Shown: positions 29,010 to 37,339 of the stretch, in pieces
How positions within the stretch are numbered: position 1 is the stretch's first letter
How the letters are laid out: each line of letters begins with the position of its first letter
Assembly (NCBI GenBank): GCA_963813345.1
Contig: CAWEYR010000009.1
Coordinates: 1 to 56,969, forward strand
Length of the DNA: 56,969 bases
Source: CAWDDA01 sp963813345
GTDB taxonomy: Bacteria; Acidobacteriota; Blastocatellia; RBC074
Direction of reading: 5' to 3'
The notes under the pieces: generated by a model
Databases searched by the model: none
Seen by the model: the letters and a program-made list of their open reading frames with translations, nothing else
Told to the model about the DNA's origin: nothing
Made by a program: the position numbers and the translations under genes

Positions 29010-30149
29010 TCAGGGTTTGATTACTGCTTCAATAATCTCAATACGTTCTACCGGAACTTCACCAGTCCGCTGAACCGCTGCAATCTTGTCGAGAGTGTCG
29101 AAGCCATCCACGACTTTGCCAAAGATCGTGTACTTACCGTCCAGGAAAGGAGCCGGGGCGAGCACCACGAAGAACGAAGTATCGGCGGAATCCGGATCGT
29201 CGGCTCGCGCCATTGAGATGGCGCCGCGAATGTGCGGGCGCTGGCTAAACTCGGGTTTTAGCTTGTGAACCCAGCGATCGGCAGGATGCCCTTTTCTTCC
29301 CACACGAGTTGAGCCAAAGCCTCCCTGAATGACGAATCCGGGAACGATGCGATGAAATGCCGTGCGGTCATACCAACCACTTTCAACCAGCTTGAGGAAA
29401 TTGCGCGCGTGTTCCGGTGCTGTTTCAGGATCCATCAGGACCGTGAAATACCCGAGCGATGTTCGAATGATTGCTTCTTTCCGCATCTCATCGACAGTTG
29501 CGTTCTTAAACGGCTCTTCCTTTTTCGGCTCGATCTTGATGCTCAAAATCTTTACCGGCTCGGCGGTCATTTGCTGTGAGTCTGTCGGCATAAGCGATAT
29601 CTGCTCGACTACATCGAGACCTTCCGTGACGAGGCCGAAAGCCGAGTACTGTCCATCGAGACTTGGCTGCTCTGAGGCGCAGATAAAAAACTGAACACCA
29701 CCGCTGTTTGCTTTGTTCGGAATGCGAGCCGCTGAGACTGTGCCGACGCCGTGCTTCAGATCGCTGAATTCGTCACGCAGCTGGTTGAGCCCTCCCGTGC
29801 CCCATTGTGTGCGCGGAGTCTTCGGATTCTTAACCAGCGGATCCCCACCCTGGATGATTCCGCGGGGAATGACTCGATGAAAACCGGAGCCGTCGTAATA
29901 ACCCTGGCGGGCGAGCCTGATAAAGCTGGAAACGTGCTCGGGCGCCTTGTCGGCAAAGAACTCGAAACGAATCACGCCGAGGTCGGTCGTAATCACGGCT
30001 TCGAGAGTCGCAGCTTCGGCTGCTGACACGGGAGCGCCAGGTGGCGGCGCATTCTTCTTGCGTGGCGGACTCTGCCGGGCCGTCGCCGTTGTCACCGCAA
30101 CAAGACAGCAAGTCAGAACAAGTGTCGAGAAGTTTATAGATCTCTTCAT
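29010..30149 (-). CDS. Secreted tandem cyclophilin-type peptidyl-prolyl isomerase
   Basis: 379 residues: a signal peptide (STLVLTCCLVAVTTATA), a Pro-rich linker, then two cyclophilin domains (about residues 50-205 and 225-379). Domain 1 has GSGFHRVIPRGIIQGGDP and GGVQFFICASEQPSLDGQYS; domain 2 has RTAFHRIVPGFVIQGGFGS and DTSFFVVLAPAPFLDGKYT. The catalytic-pattern Arg in FHRV/FHRI is kept in both. They catalyse prolyl isomerisation during folding outside the cytoplasm. The ATG overlaps the trpE stop by 4 bases and trpG follows after 20 bases, so it is embedded in the trp operon despite an unrelated role. Frame intact. Confidence 0.93.
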   Translation of the reverse strand: MKRSINFSTLVLTCCLVAVTTATARQSPPRKKNAPPPGAPVSAAEAATLEAVITTDLGVIRFEFFADKAPEHVSSFIRLARQGYYDGSGFHRVIPRGIIQGGDPLVKNPKTPRTQWGTGGLNQLRDEFSDLKHGVGTVSAARIPNKANSGGVQFFICASEQPSLDGQYSAFGLVTEGLDVVEQISLMPTDSQQMTAEPVKILSIKIEPKKEEPFKNATVDEMRKEAIIRTSLGYFTVLMDPETAPEHARNFLKLVESGWYDRTAFHRIVPGFVIQGGFGSTRVGRKGHPADRWVHKLKPEFSQRPHIRGAISMARADDPDSADTSFFVVLAPAPFLDGKYTIFGKVVDGFDTLDKIAAVQRTGEVPVERIEIIEAVIKP

Positions 30150-31641
30150 AGTTCCTTCTCAGCGATTTCGATCGCGCGGACGAGCGCGCGCGACTTGTTT
30201 AGAGTTTCCAGAAACTCGTTCTCTGGAGTCGAGTCGGCGACGATTCCTCCACCCGCCTGTATGAACGCCTGTTTCCCTCTCGTGTACATTGTCCGCAACG
30301 CGATACACGAATCGAGGTTACCCGAATAGTCGAAATACATGACCGCGCCGGCGTAGGCGCCGCGGCGCGTCGGCTCGAGCTCGTCAATAATCTCCATCGC
30401 TCGAACCTTCGGAGCTCCCGAAACGGTACCAGCAGGAAACACGGCGGCGAGTGCGTCAAAGTAATCAAGCCCATCACGCAGTCTGGCGCTCAATTCCGAA
30501 ACGATGTGCATGACGTGAGAGAACTTCTCCACGATCATCAGACGCTCAACCTTTACCGATCCGTACTCAGCCACTCGCCCAAGATCGTTGCGGCCCAGGT
30601 CCACAAGCATCACGTGCTCGGCGCGCTCCTTTTCGTCAGCGCACAACTCCTCGGCGAGTCGCGCATCCTCCTCATCCGTCGCGCCGCGCCGATAGGTACC
30701 CGCTATCGGACGATACTCGAGCTTTCGTCCATTACAGCGGACAAGCATCTCGGGAGATGCACCAAAGAGCGTCTCGCCAGGACCAAGCTTCAGGTAGAAC
30801 ATATAGGGCGAAGGATTGACGACTCTCAAAGCTCGATAGATCTGGAAAGGATGAACTCCGATCTCCGTCGTGAACCGCTGTCCGAAGACCACCTGAAACG
30901 CATCGCCCGCGCGGATATAGTCCTTGATGCGTTCGATGGATGACGTATATGTCTCTTTGGACATGTTCGATTTGAGCTCGAAAGGAGCAGTCCGTTCTGC
31001 GCCTGCAGGAACTTCGACCGGAGCGGCCAGGGCTGCTTCGAGCCGTGCTATCTCTGAGCATGCGGCGATATAGCGGTCCCGCAAACTGCTCTGTCCTTCG
31101 TCACCTTCAGTGAACACGTTGGCAATGATCTGTATCTGGTGTTTGACGTGATCAAACGCGAGCAATTTCGAGAAGAACATTACGGCCGCAGTGTCCATCT
31201 CGAGATCGTCTGTCGCATGCTCAGGCAGCGTTTCAAACCAGCGAACAGCGTCGTAGCCAAAATAGCCCACTGCTCCACCAGCAAAGGGTGGCAAGCCGGG
31301 ACGGTTGACCGGACGGTGGGTGCGCAGCATCTCGCGCAACAGATCCAGCATCGGGCCATCGCGCTGTTCCCGTCGGCCATCGGGTACTCGATCGAAATCC
31401 CGCCTGCACGGGCGCGAACGATATGGCTTGGCCCGCATCCCAGAAAAGAATAGCGGGCGATCTTTTCACCGCCTTCGATCGATTCGAGAAGAAATGCGTA
31501 GGGTGATTCGCGTTCGATTCGCAGGAACGCAGAGACCGGTGTCAGCAGGTCCGCCGTTACCGTCTTGACGAGTGGAACTACATTGCCTTGCGCGGCAAGG
31601 GCCAGGAACTCGTCATAGGTTGCCGGAGAGATCGACGCCAT
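30146..31641 (-). CDS. trpE: Anthranilate synthase component I (frameshifted)
   Basis: Chorismate to anthranilate using ammonia from TrpG. The N-terminal feedback element LLESIEGGEKIARYSFLG (LLES, tryptophan binding) is present. The chorismate-binding domain has AGDAFQVVFGQRF, IAGTYRRGATDEEDARLAEE, LVDLGRNDLGRV, FPAGTVSGAPKVRAMEII and IQAGGGIVADSTPENEF. The frame changes near 31355, within the segment between the two domains; total length of about 498 codons is normal. It lies 15 bases after hisIE and overlaps the cyclophilin start by 4 bases. Confidence 0.95.
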
Positions 31642-31656
31642 TGTGTTTTCTGATTC

Positions 31657-32364
31657 TCACTCCTGAGCTGACTTTCGTCCCATTCGATTGCCAAGCACCT
31701 GAGCGACGTCACGCAGACTGACCTCGCGCTCGACCATCAGCACAAGCAGGTGATAAAGAAGGTCTGTGATCTCAGCCGTCAGCTCCGTGCGCCCTTCGTT
31801 TTTGGCTGCGATGATGGTCTCTGCCGATTCTTCGCCGACTTTCTTGAGTATCTTGTCGAGACCACTTTCAAAAAGATACGTGGTATATGAATTTGGCGGA
31901 CGTTCCACGCGGCGCTGCTCAATCAGCTGATAGAGATTCTGAAACAGAATTCCGAAGTCCAGCGCCGGGAGATCTACAACTGAAAGATCAGGTTTACGCG
32001 ACTGTGACTCTGCCGCGACTGGGCGCACATCTTTCTTTTCACCGGTGTCATAGAAGCACGTTCGCTCACCCGTATGACATGCGGGACCTCTAGGGGTTAC
32101 ACGCACAAGCACCGTGTCACCATCACAATCTGGCTTCAGATCAACGACAGTCTGCGAATTGCCCGACGTCTCTCCCTTGTGCCACAGCTCGTTGCGCGAA
32201 CGGCTCCAGAACCACGTCTCCCCCGTACGGAACGTGAGGCCAAGGCTCTCGGCATTCATGTACGCGAGCATCAACACCTCACCTGTCGAGTGGTCCTGCA
32301 CAATGGCAGGGATGAGACCATCTTCACTGAACTTCAGCGACTTGATGAGAGTTTCCGAACCCAT
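31657..32364 (-). CDS. hisIE: Bifunctional phosphoribosyl-AMP cyclohydrolase / phosphoribosyl-ATP pyrophosphatase
   Basis: Steps 2 and 3 of histidine synthesis in one 235-residue protein. The HisI part (residues 1-125) has MLAYMNAESL, WFWSRSRNELWHKGETSGN, DCDGDTVLV and the metal-binding RGPACHTGERTCFY. The HisE part (about 145-235) has ESGLDKILKKVGEESAETII and DLLYHLLVLMVER. It begins 2 bases after the hydrolase stop and ends 15 bases before trpE. The rest of the his genes other than hisF are not in the window. Confidence 0.97.
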   Translation of the reverse strand: MGSETLIKSLKFSEDGLIPAIVQDHSTGEVLMLAYMNAESLGLTFRTGETWFWSRSRNELWHKGETSGNSQTVVDLKPDCDGDTVLVRVTPRGPACHTGERTCFYDTGEKKDVRPVAAESQSRKPDLSVVDLPALDFGILFQNLYQLIEQRRVERPPNSYTTYLFESGLDKILKKVGEESAETIIAAKNEGRTELTAEITDLLYHLLVLMVEREVSLRDVAQVLGNRMGRKSAQE

Positions 32365-32366
32365 AT

Positions 32367-33479
32367 CTATTTGAATCGCTTAGCCAGCCATTCGTTCAAC
32401 TCCGAAAGAAAGACTGGATCAAGTGGCCGCGCCGGATCATCAATCGTGAGCGACGCTGGCCCCTTCTGCACCCTCATCCAGTGATCCATCTCCGGAACCG
32501 TCTTCATTGTCAGATCGGAGTTGTACTGACCTTTAAGAATCTCATTCAGATAGACGGCATCCTTCACTTCAACGTGAGCATCCTTTTCGCCCTGGAGGAT
32601 CAATACAGGAATCTGAACTCCTCGAATTACCTGAAGCGGATCGGTCTGGAACTGATTGAAGAAGTAATGGACGTTACCGATTATCGGTTTGAATAGTGGA
32701 TCGTTGACGTCAATCTTGAGTTGACCCGTTTCGGACGACCCGCCCGTGATCGCGACCTTAAGCCGATCGAACTGATCGAGGTAGTCAGCCACCTCTGCTT
32801 GCGACTTTCCCTCTTCCACGAGCCGTCGCTCTTCCTGCGCGCGAAGTATTTTGTGATAGATGCGGCCGGGCATTCCAATGGTTACAAGGCCGACAACTTT
32901 CGCTTGAGGTTTTCCTGAGGCAGCGACATGCGAAGCAAAGATTCCACCTTCGTCGTGACCTATTGCCACGATCCGCGCGGGATCGATCTCAGCACGCCGC
33001 GAGAGCATTTTGAGTGCAGCAACAGCATCCTCGTTGTGATCCTGAAGGGTCGCATTTGGTTTGCATTTGCTCGCTCCCGAGCATCGATTGTCGTACCGGT
33101 AGGAGGCGATGCCTTTTCTTGCCAGCTCGGCGGCCAGTTCTTCGAAGGCTGCGCGAGGGGCACGCGCAATTCCGATCTTCGCGTCAGCACCCTGATTCGA
33201 ACCTGAAATCAGGAGCACGACTGGGAATCGTCGTTTCGCGACCTGTCTCGGAAGAAGCAACTTCCCCGTAAGCTGCGTCTCCAGGCTCTCAAACGTGACC
33301 TCCATTATTCGAAAACCGTCGGAAGTATTCGAGGTGGGAGCAGTCCGGTCCGCTGGCTTGGGCGCCTTAGGTGGAACATCTTGTGTGCGGCTTGCTCCGA
33401 GAGTACCGACAACTCCAAAAACCGCCATGGCGATGGCGATCAGAAGAGTCGATGTAAGCCGCTTGGAAAGGCCCATCAT
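32367..33479 (-). CDS. Exported alpha/beta hydrolase
   Basis: About 370 residues. A signal-anchor or signal peptide (STLLIAIAMAVFGVVGTLGA) is followed by an alpha/beta-hydrolase fold with oxyanion stretch VVLLISGSNQGADAKIG, the elbow region AIGHDEGGIFASHVAA (a G-H-D-E-G-G elbow, with Asp where the Ser nucleophile is usual), VLILQGEKDAHVE and a late His in VPEMDHWMRV. The Asp nucleophile suggests the dehalogenase or epoxide-hydrolase style rather than a serine esterase, but this is tentative. The start at 33479 or 33476 is chosen for the signal peptide; a longer frame runs into a repeat and is unlikely. It lies between hisF and hisIE. Confidence 0.82.
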   Translation of the reverse strand: MMGLSKRLTSTLLIAIAMAVFGVVGTLGASRTQDVPPKAPKPADRTAPTSNTSDGFRIMEVTFESLETQLTGKLLLPRQVAKRRFPVVLLISGSNQGADAKIGIARAPRAAFEELAAELARKGIASYRYDNRCSGASKCKPNATLQDHNEDAVAALKMLSRRAEIDPARIVAIGHDEGGIFASHVAASGKPQAKVVGLVTIGMPGRIYHKILRAQEERRLVEEGKSQAEVADYLDQFDRLKVAITGGSSETGQLKIDVNDPLFKPIIGNVHYFFNQFQTDPLQVIRGVQIPVLILQGEKDAHVEVKDAVYLNEILKGQYNSDLTMKTVPEMDHWMRVQKGPASLTIDDPARPLDPVFLSELNEWLAKRFK

Positions 33480-33489
33480 TAAGTCCTTT

Positions 33490-33707
33490 CCGATGCTGCG
33501 AAGCAGCGCAATCACCGCGGAGCGGTGCGAGAACGTAGCCAGGGGTTGAGTCTTCGAAACCCCTGGATCGATTCCATTGACGGATTTCATCCCGGAGGGA
33601 TGCGAGAAAAGACGACAGGTTTCACCAGATCGTTTCTCGCATCCCTCCGGGATGCACTCTCTCTCGCAATGCAACCAGGGGTTTCGAAGACTCAACCCCT
33701 GGCTACG
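33490..33707. repeat. Large nested inverted repeat, family D
   Basis: The outer arms (about 33534-33566 and 33674-33707) share AGGGGTTGAGTCTTCGAAAC and its complement; the inner arms (about 33588-33610 and 33633-33655) share CATCCCGGAGGGATGCGAGA and complement. On the left, GCTGCGAAGCAGC and CCGCGGAGCGG add small hairpins up to the hydrolase start. It fills the gap between hisF and the hydrolase. Degraded relatives appear at 46250-46500 and 48960-49200. Confidence 0.92.
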
Positions 33708-33740
33708 ATCTTTGTATGCCTCCGAGCGTCCATTTAAGCT

Positions 33741-34502
33741 TCAGCGTACAAGTATACCGCGTTGTCTGAGATATCGCTTCGCATCACTGATCGTGAACTC
33801 TCCGAAGTGAAAGATCGAAGCGGCAAGCACAGCGTCTGCTCCACCAGCAGTCATCGCCTCAAATAAGTGCTCAAGCGAGCCTGCACCTCCTGAAGCGATC
33901 ACAGGAATGTTAACTGCATCCGCAACTGCGCGTGTCAACTCGAGATCGTATCCATCCCTCTGGCCGTCACGGTCCATGCTCGTCAACAGAATCTCTCCTG
34001 CTCCGAGATGAGCAGCACGCGCTGCCCATTCGATTGCGTCCATACCGGTCGGTGTCCTTCCCCCGTGGAGGAATACTTCCCATCCTCGTAGCGGTTCGGC
34101 GCGTCGCTTGGCATCAATTGCTACCACCATGCACTGAGAACCGAAGATCTCCGCGCCTCGGCGTATAAGGTCGGGATCGAGCACGGCCGCCGTGTTGACG
34201 GACACCTTGTCAGCACCCGCGAGCAGGTTTGTCCGGATATCATCAACAGAACGAATCCCGCCGCCGACAGTGAAGGGAATAAAGACTCGATCTGCAACCG
34301 AGCGCACCATCTCGGCGACGATCTCGCGACGATCGGATGACGCCGTGATGTCAAGGAAGACCAGTTCATCGGCGCCTTCGCGATCATAACGTTCGCCCTG
34401 CTCGACAGGATCACCGGCATCTCTCAGATTCACGAAACTGATCCCTTTGACCACGCGCCCGCGATCCACATCAAGGCAGGGAATGATTCGCTTCGCTAAC
34501 AT
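33741..34502 (-). CDS. hisF: Imidazole glycerol phosphate synthase, cyclase subunit
   Basis: Builds the imidazole ring of histidine together with HisH (not in the window). A half-barrel repeat with the two catalytic Asp regions: MLAKRIIPCLDVDRGRVVKG and EILLTSMDRDGQRDGYDLEL. Also FTVGGGIRSVDDI and VIASGGAGSLEHLFEA. 253 residues, standard. It starts 12 bases after serA and ends in front of the family D repeat. Confidence 0.98.
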   Translation of the reverse strand: MLAKRIIPCLDVDRGRVVKGISFVNLRDAGDPVEQGERYDREGADELVFLDITASSDRREIVAEMVRSVADRVFIPFTVGGGIRSVDDIRTNLLAGADKVSVNTAAVLDPDLIRRGAEIFGSQCMVVAIDAKRRAEPLRGWEVFLHGGRTPTGMDAIEWAARAAHLGAGEILLTSMDRDGQRDGYDLELTRAVADAVNIPVIASGGAGSLEHLFEAMTAGGADAVLAASIFHFGEFTISDAKRYLRQRGILVR

Positions 34503-34514
34503 TAGCGGATTCGT

Positions 34515-36095
34515 TTAGAGCCGGATCTGTTTCACCGAGATTACATGCGGAACGCTGACCAGACTCGTAAGCGTTTCTGCATCCAATTCCTGATCCACCT
34601 GATAGACCGACATGGCCACGCCGCCCGCCCTGTTCCGGCTCAGGTAAAGTTGCGCAATGTTGATCCGATGTTCACCGAGAAAAGTTCCAATTCGGCCCAC
34701 CACGCCCGGCTGATCGGCATTTCTGACGATCAACATATTGCCGTCAGGGATGGCTTCGAGACGATGGGCGTCTATCATCACGAGTCGCGGGTCGTTGCGA
34801 CCGAAAAGGGCGCCTCCAACTGTGGATTCACCGCTGTCGCCCTTCACCGTTACCTCGACAAAACTCGCGAAGTCAGCTGCTGTTCGCGCGCGCGATTCGG
34901 AAACAACGAGGCCGCGCTCTTCTGCAATCAACATGGAATTGACCTGATTCACCCGGGCACTCACCTGACCGAGGAGCCCTGTCAGAATCGCCCGCGTGAT
35001 CGGTTGCGTATCACGATCTGCGACTTCACCGCTGTAAGCGATATTCACTTCGCTGACGGCTCCCGAAAAGTACTGGGCTTCGAAGCTGCCGAGCTTTTCT
35101 CCGAGTAGCAGATACGGCCTCATGGTCTCGAGGATTTCCGGGCTGACTGATGGCACGTTGACGGCTCCCGCGATGGCACCGGTGCTCAGGAAATCGGCCA
35201 CCTGCTCGGCGATAGTCACAGCGACCTGATCCTGTGCCTCAGTAGTCGAAGCTCCCAGGTGCGGTGTCACAATCACCTCTTCGAGACTGAGTAAAGGATG
35301 ATCGACTGGCGGAGGTTCTTCGACGAAGACATCGAGAGCGGCGCCGGCCACTTTCCCTGACTTGATGGCATCGAAGAGTGCCGTCTCGTCAATCAGCCCA
35401 CCGCGAGCACAATTGATGACGCGGACACCATCCTTCATCTTCGCAAACGCTTCATCGCCGATGATTCCCCGCGTAGTCTCGGTCAGCGGCGTATGCACCG
35501 TGATGAAGTCTGATCTGCTGAACACTTCGTCGAGGGAAGCCATCTCGATGCCCGCCTTGGCCGCGACGTCCTTTGAAAGAAATGGATCGTAGGCCAGGAC
35601 TTTCATAGTGAGACCGATCGCGCGCGAGGCTACAATTTTGCCGATGTTCCCAAGACCTATGACGCCAAGAGTCTTGCCCGATATCTCGGTACCGATGAAG
35701 CGCTTCTTGTCCCACTTGCCGCCTTTGAGTGTGGCGTTGGCCTGTGGAATCTTGCGGGCGAGCGAAAGCATGAGCGCGATCGTCTGCTCGGCAGTTGTCA
35801 CGCTGTTACCCCCGGCGGCATTCATTACAACGATCCCTCGTTGCGTAGCTGCCGGAACATCAACGTTATCGACGCCGGTCCCTGCTCGTCCTACAACTTT
35901 TAGCCGCTCCGCGAGGGATATGAGGTCGGCCGTAACCTTTGTTTCACTCCGGACGATGAGGGCCTCGTAGTCCCCGATAATGCGCGCCAGATCGTCTGGT
36001 TTGATGCCGACTTTGACATCGATTTCGAAGGATTCGCGGGCTTTGAGGATGTCTATTCCGCGTGGTGAAAGATTATCGCTAATGAGTATTCTCAT
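34515..36095 (-). CDS. serA: D-3-phosphoglycerate dehydrogenase, long form with ACT domain
   Basis: First step of serine synthesis. A 526-residue protein: substrate and NAD domains with VVGRAGTGVDNVDVPAA, TLGVIGLGNIGKIVASRA, NCARGGLIDETAL and VTPHLGASTTEAQ; then an intervening domain (about 315-445); then a C-terminal ACT domain (MLIVRNADQPGVVGRIGTFL), which in this type binds serine for feedback. The start at 36095 (MRILISDNLSPRG) is preferred to an upstream codon that adds a non-homologous leader. It is the promoter-proximal gene of the amino-acid supraoperon; its serine product is a TrpB substrate. Confidence 0.97.
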   Translation of the reverse strand: MRILISDNLSPRGIDILKARESFEIDVKVGIKPDDLARIIGDYEALIVRSETKVTADLISLAERLKVVGRAGTGVDNVDVPAATQRGIVVMNAAGGNSVTTAEQTIALMLSLARKIPQANATLKGGKWDKKRFIGTEISGKTLGVIGLGNIGKIVASRAIGLTMKVLAYDPFLSKDVAAKAGIEMASLDEVFSRSDFITVHTPLTETTRGIIGDEAFAKMKDGVRVINCARGGLIDETALFDAIKSGKVAGAALDVFVEEPPPVDHPLLSLEEVIVTPHLGASTTEAQDQVAVTIAEQVADFLSTGAIAGAVNVPSVSPEILETMRPYLLLGEKLGSFEAQYFSGAVSEVNIAYSGEVADRDTQPITRAILTGLLGQVSARVNQVNSMLIAEERGLVVSESRARTAADFASFVEVTVKGDSGESTVGGALFGRNDPRLVMIDAHRLEAIPDGNMLIVRNADQPGVVGRIGTFLGEHRINIAQLYLSRNRAGGVAMSVYQVDQELDAETLTSLVSVPHVISVKQIRL

Positions 36096-36205
36096 AGTTT
36101 GGTGCCTGAAAATGAATGCGGGAAAGAGTGGTCCGCTCGAGGCTAATATGACCACGACCAGTAGAAATGGGAGAAATGCGCGAGGAAATTCTGCATCAGG
36201 CAGGT

Positions 36206-36234
36206 AATATAATAGTCTATCGCCCTGAGTTCAA
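36206..36234 (-). promoter_or_regulatory. Probable sigma-70-type promoter for serA and downstream genes
   Basis: On the minus strand TTGAAC (36234-36229) and TATATT (36211-36206) are spaced by 17 bases, with the serA ATG about 110 bases downstream. The plus strand of the same patch contains TATAAT (36208-36213), which could serve nuoA, but no good -35 box accompanies it. Confidence 0.45.
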
Positions 36235-36236
36235 GG

Positions 36237-36270
36237 GCATGTAGTACCGCCTGAAGGTGGTACTACATGC
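36237..36270. repeat. Inverted repeat (hairpin) in the nuoA leader
   Basis: GCATGTAGTACCGCC and GGTGGTACTACATGC form near-perfect 15-base arms with a short loop, 25 bases before the nuoA start. A second small palindrome, ATGCGCGCAT, follows. It could affect nuoA translation or be an interspersed repeat. Confidence 0.8.
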
Positions 36271-36295
36271 TATGATGCGCGCATAAGGAAAATCG

Positions 36296-36691
36296 ATGAT
36301 TCTGCTCCTGCAGGCAACTGAAGCGAATGTTCCCCCGGCATTCTCCTACCTGCCGATCCTGCTTTTCCTGATCGTGGCAGCGGCGTTTCCCGTGGTGGCG
36401 CTGTTCGTCCTCAAGCTGGTACGTCCGAGCGTCTATGACGAGAAGAAAATGATGCCGTATGAATGTGGCATCGATCCCGTCAAGGATGCACGGGAGCGGT
36501 TCTCAGTTCGCTTTTATATTATCGCGATGCTGTTTCTGATCTTCGATGTCGAAACGGTATTTCTGTTTCCATGGGCGATTGCATTTGATCGACTTGCTAT
36601 CTTTGGACTCGTCGAGATGCTGATCTTCGTCGGGATACTGGTCGTGGGTTTTTATTATGCCTGGCGCAAGGGCGTCCTCGACTGGGCATAG
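36296..36691 (+). CDS. nuoA: NADH-quinone oxidoreductase subunit A
   Basis: Membrane subunit of respiratory complex I, 131 residues with three transmembrane helices (about 18-42, 78-98, 102-122). Family signatures: YDEKKMMPYECGIDPVKDAR (the conserved ECG of the quinone-proximal loop) and RFYIIAMLFLIFDVETVFLF. AAGGA lies 6 to 10 bases before the ATG. nuoB follows 16 bases later. Confidence 0.97.
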   Translation: MILLLQATEANVPPAFSYLPILLFLIVAAAFPVVALFVLKLVRPSVYDEKKMMPYECGIDPVKDARERFSVRFYIIAMLFLIFDVETVFLFPWAIAFDRLAIFGLVEMLIFVGILVVGFYYAWRKGVLDWA

Positions 36692-36707
36692 CTCGGAAAG
36701 GGAATCG

Positions 36708-37199
36708 ATGGCTGTCGGAATTGACTCCGAACAGATCGGACACTCTGCACTGGGTGGAGCCAGCTTTATCACGAGCAAAGTGGATTGGGTGCTCAACTGG
36801 GGACGCAGTTCGGCGCTCTGGCCGATGACTTTTGGGCTGGCGTGTTGCGCGATCGAGATGATGGCGACCGGTGCTTCGAGATTCGATCTTGATCGTTTTG
36901 GGGCCGGTGTATTTCGGCCCAGCCCGCGTCAATCCGATCTGATCATCGTTGCCGGTACGGTGACCCTGAAGATGGCGACAGTCGTCAAGCGCGTCTATGA
37001 CCAGATGCCCGAACCCAAATGGGTACTTTCGATGGGTTCCTGCGCCAACGTCGGTGGTCCTTTCAATACGTATTCGACTTTGCAGGGAGTCGATAGAATA
37101 ATCCCCGTCGATGTCTACGTCCCTGGCTGCCCGCCACGACCTGAAGCATTGATTTACGGCTTAATGCGCCTTCAGGACAAGATAACGGGGAGAAGATAG
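36708..37199 (+). CDS. nuoB: NADH-quinone oxidoreductase subunit B
   Basis: Peripheral-arm subunit that holds cluster N2, the last iron-sulfur centre before quinone. 163 residues. Its ligands are visible: tandem Cys in MTFGLACCAIEMMATG, one in LSMGSCANVGGPFN and one in VYVPGCPPRPEALIYGLM. The start at 36708 (MAVGIDSEQIGHSALGG) is chosen because a longer frame would overlap nuoA without a binding site. No nuoC follows: the next element is a family C repeat and then convergent frr, so nuoAB stands apart from the remaining subunits. Confidence 0.97.
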   Translation: MAVGIDSEQIGHSALGGASFITSKVDWVLNWGRSSALWPMTFGLACCAIEMMATGASRFDLDRFGAGVFRPSPRQSDLIIVAGTVTLKMATVVKRVYDQMPEPKWVLSMGSCANVGGPFNTYSTLQGVDRIIPVDVYVPGCPPRPEALIYGLMRLQDKITGRR

Positions 37200-37205
37200 A
37201 AGATA

Positions 37206-37332
37206 GTGGTCAGTGGCCGAGTGGTCAGTGTATGGAGTTCAAGCTTTAGCTTGCTCTCGCGACCTGACGTGCTAAGAACAAGCTAAAGCTTGAACTCCAT
37301 ACACTGACCACTGCCCACTGACCACTGACCAC
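37206..37332. repeat. Interspersed inverted repeat, family C copy 3
   Basis: Outer arms GTGGTCAGTGGCCGAGTGGT and a run of CACTGACCACTGCCCACTGA on the right; inner arms GGAGTTCAAGCTTTAGCTTG and complement, with CATACACTG completing the pairing. It separates the convergent genes nuoB and frr and may contribute to termination of both. Confidence 0.93.
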
Positions 37333-37339
37333 TTCTTCC

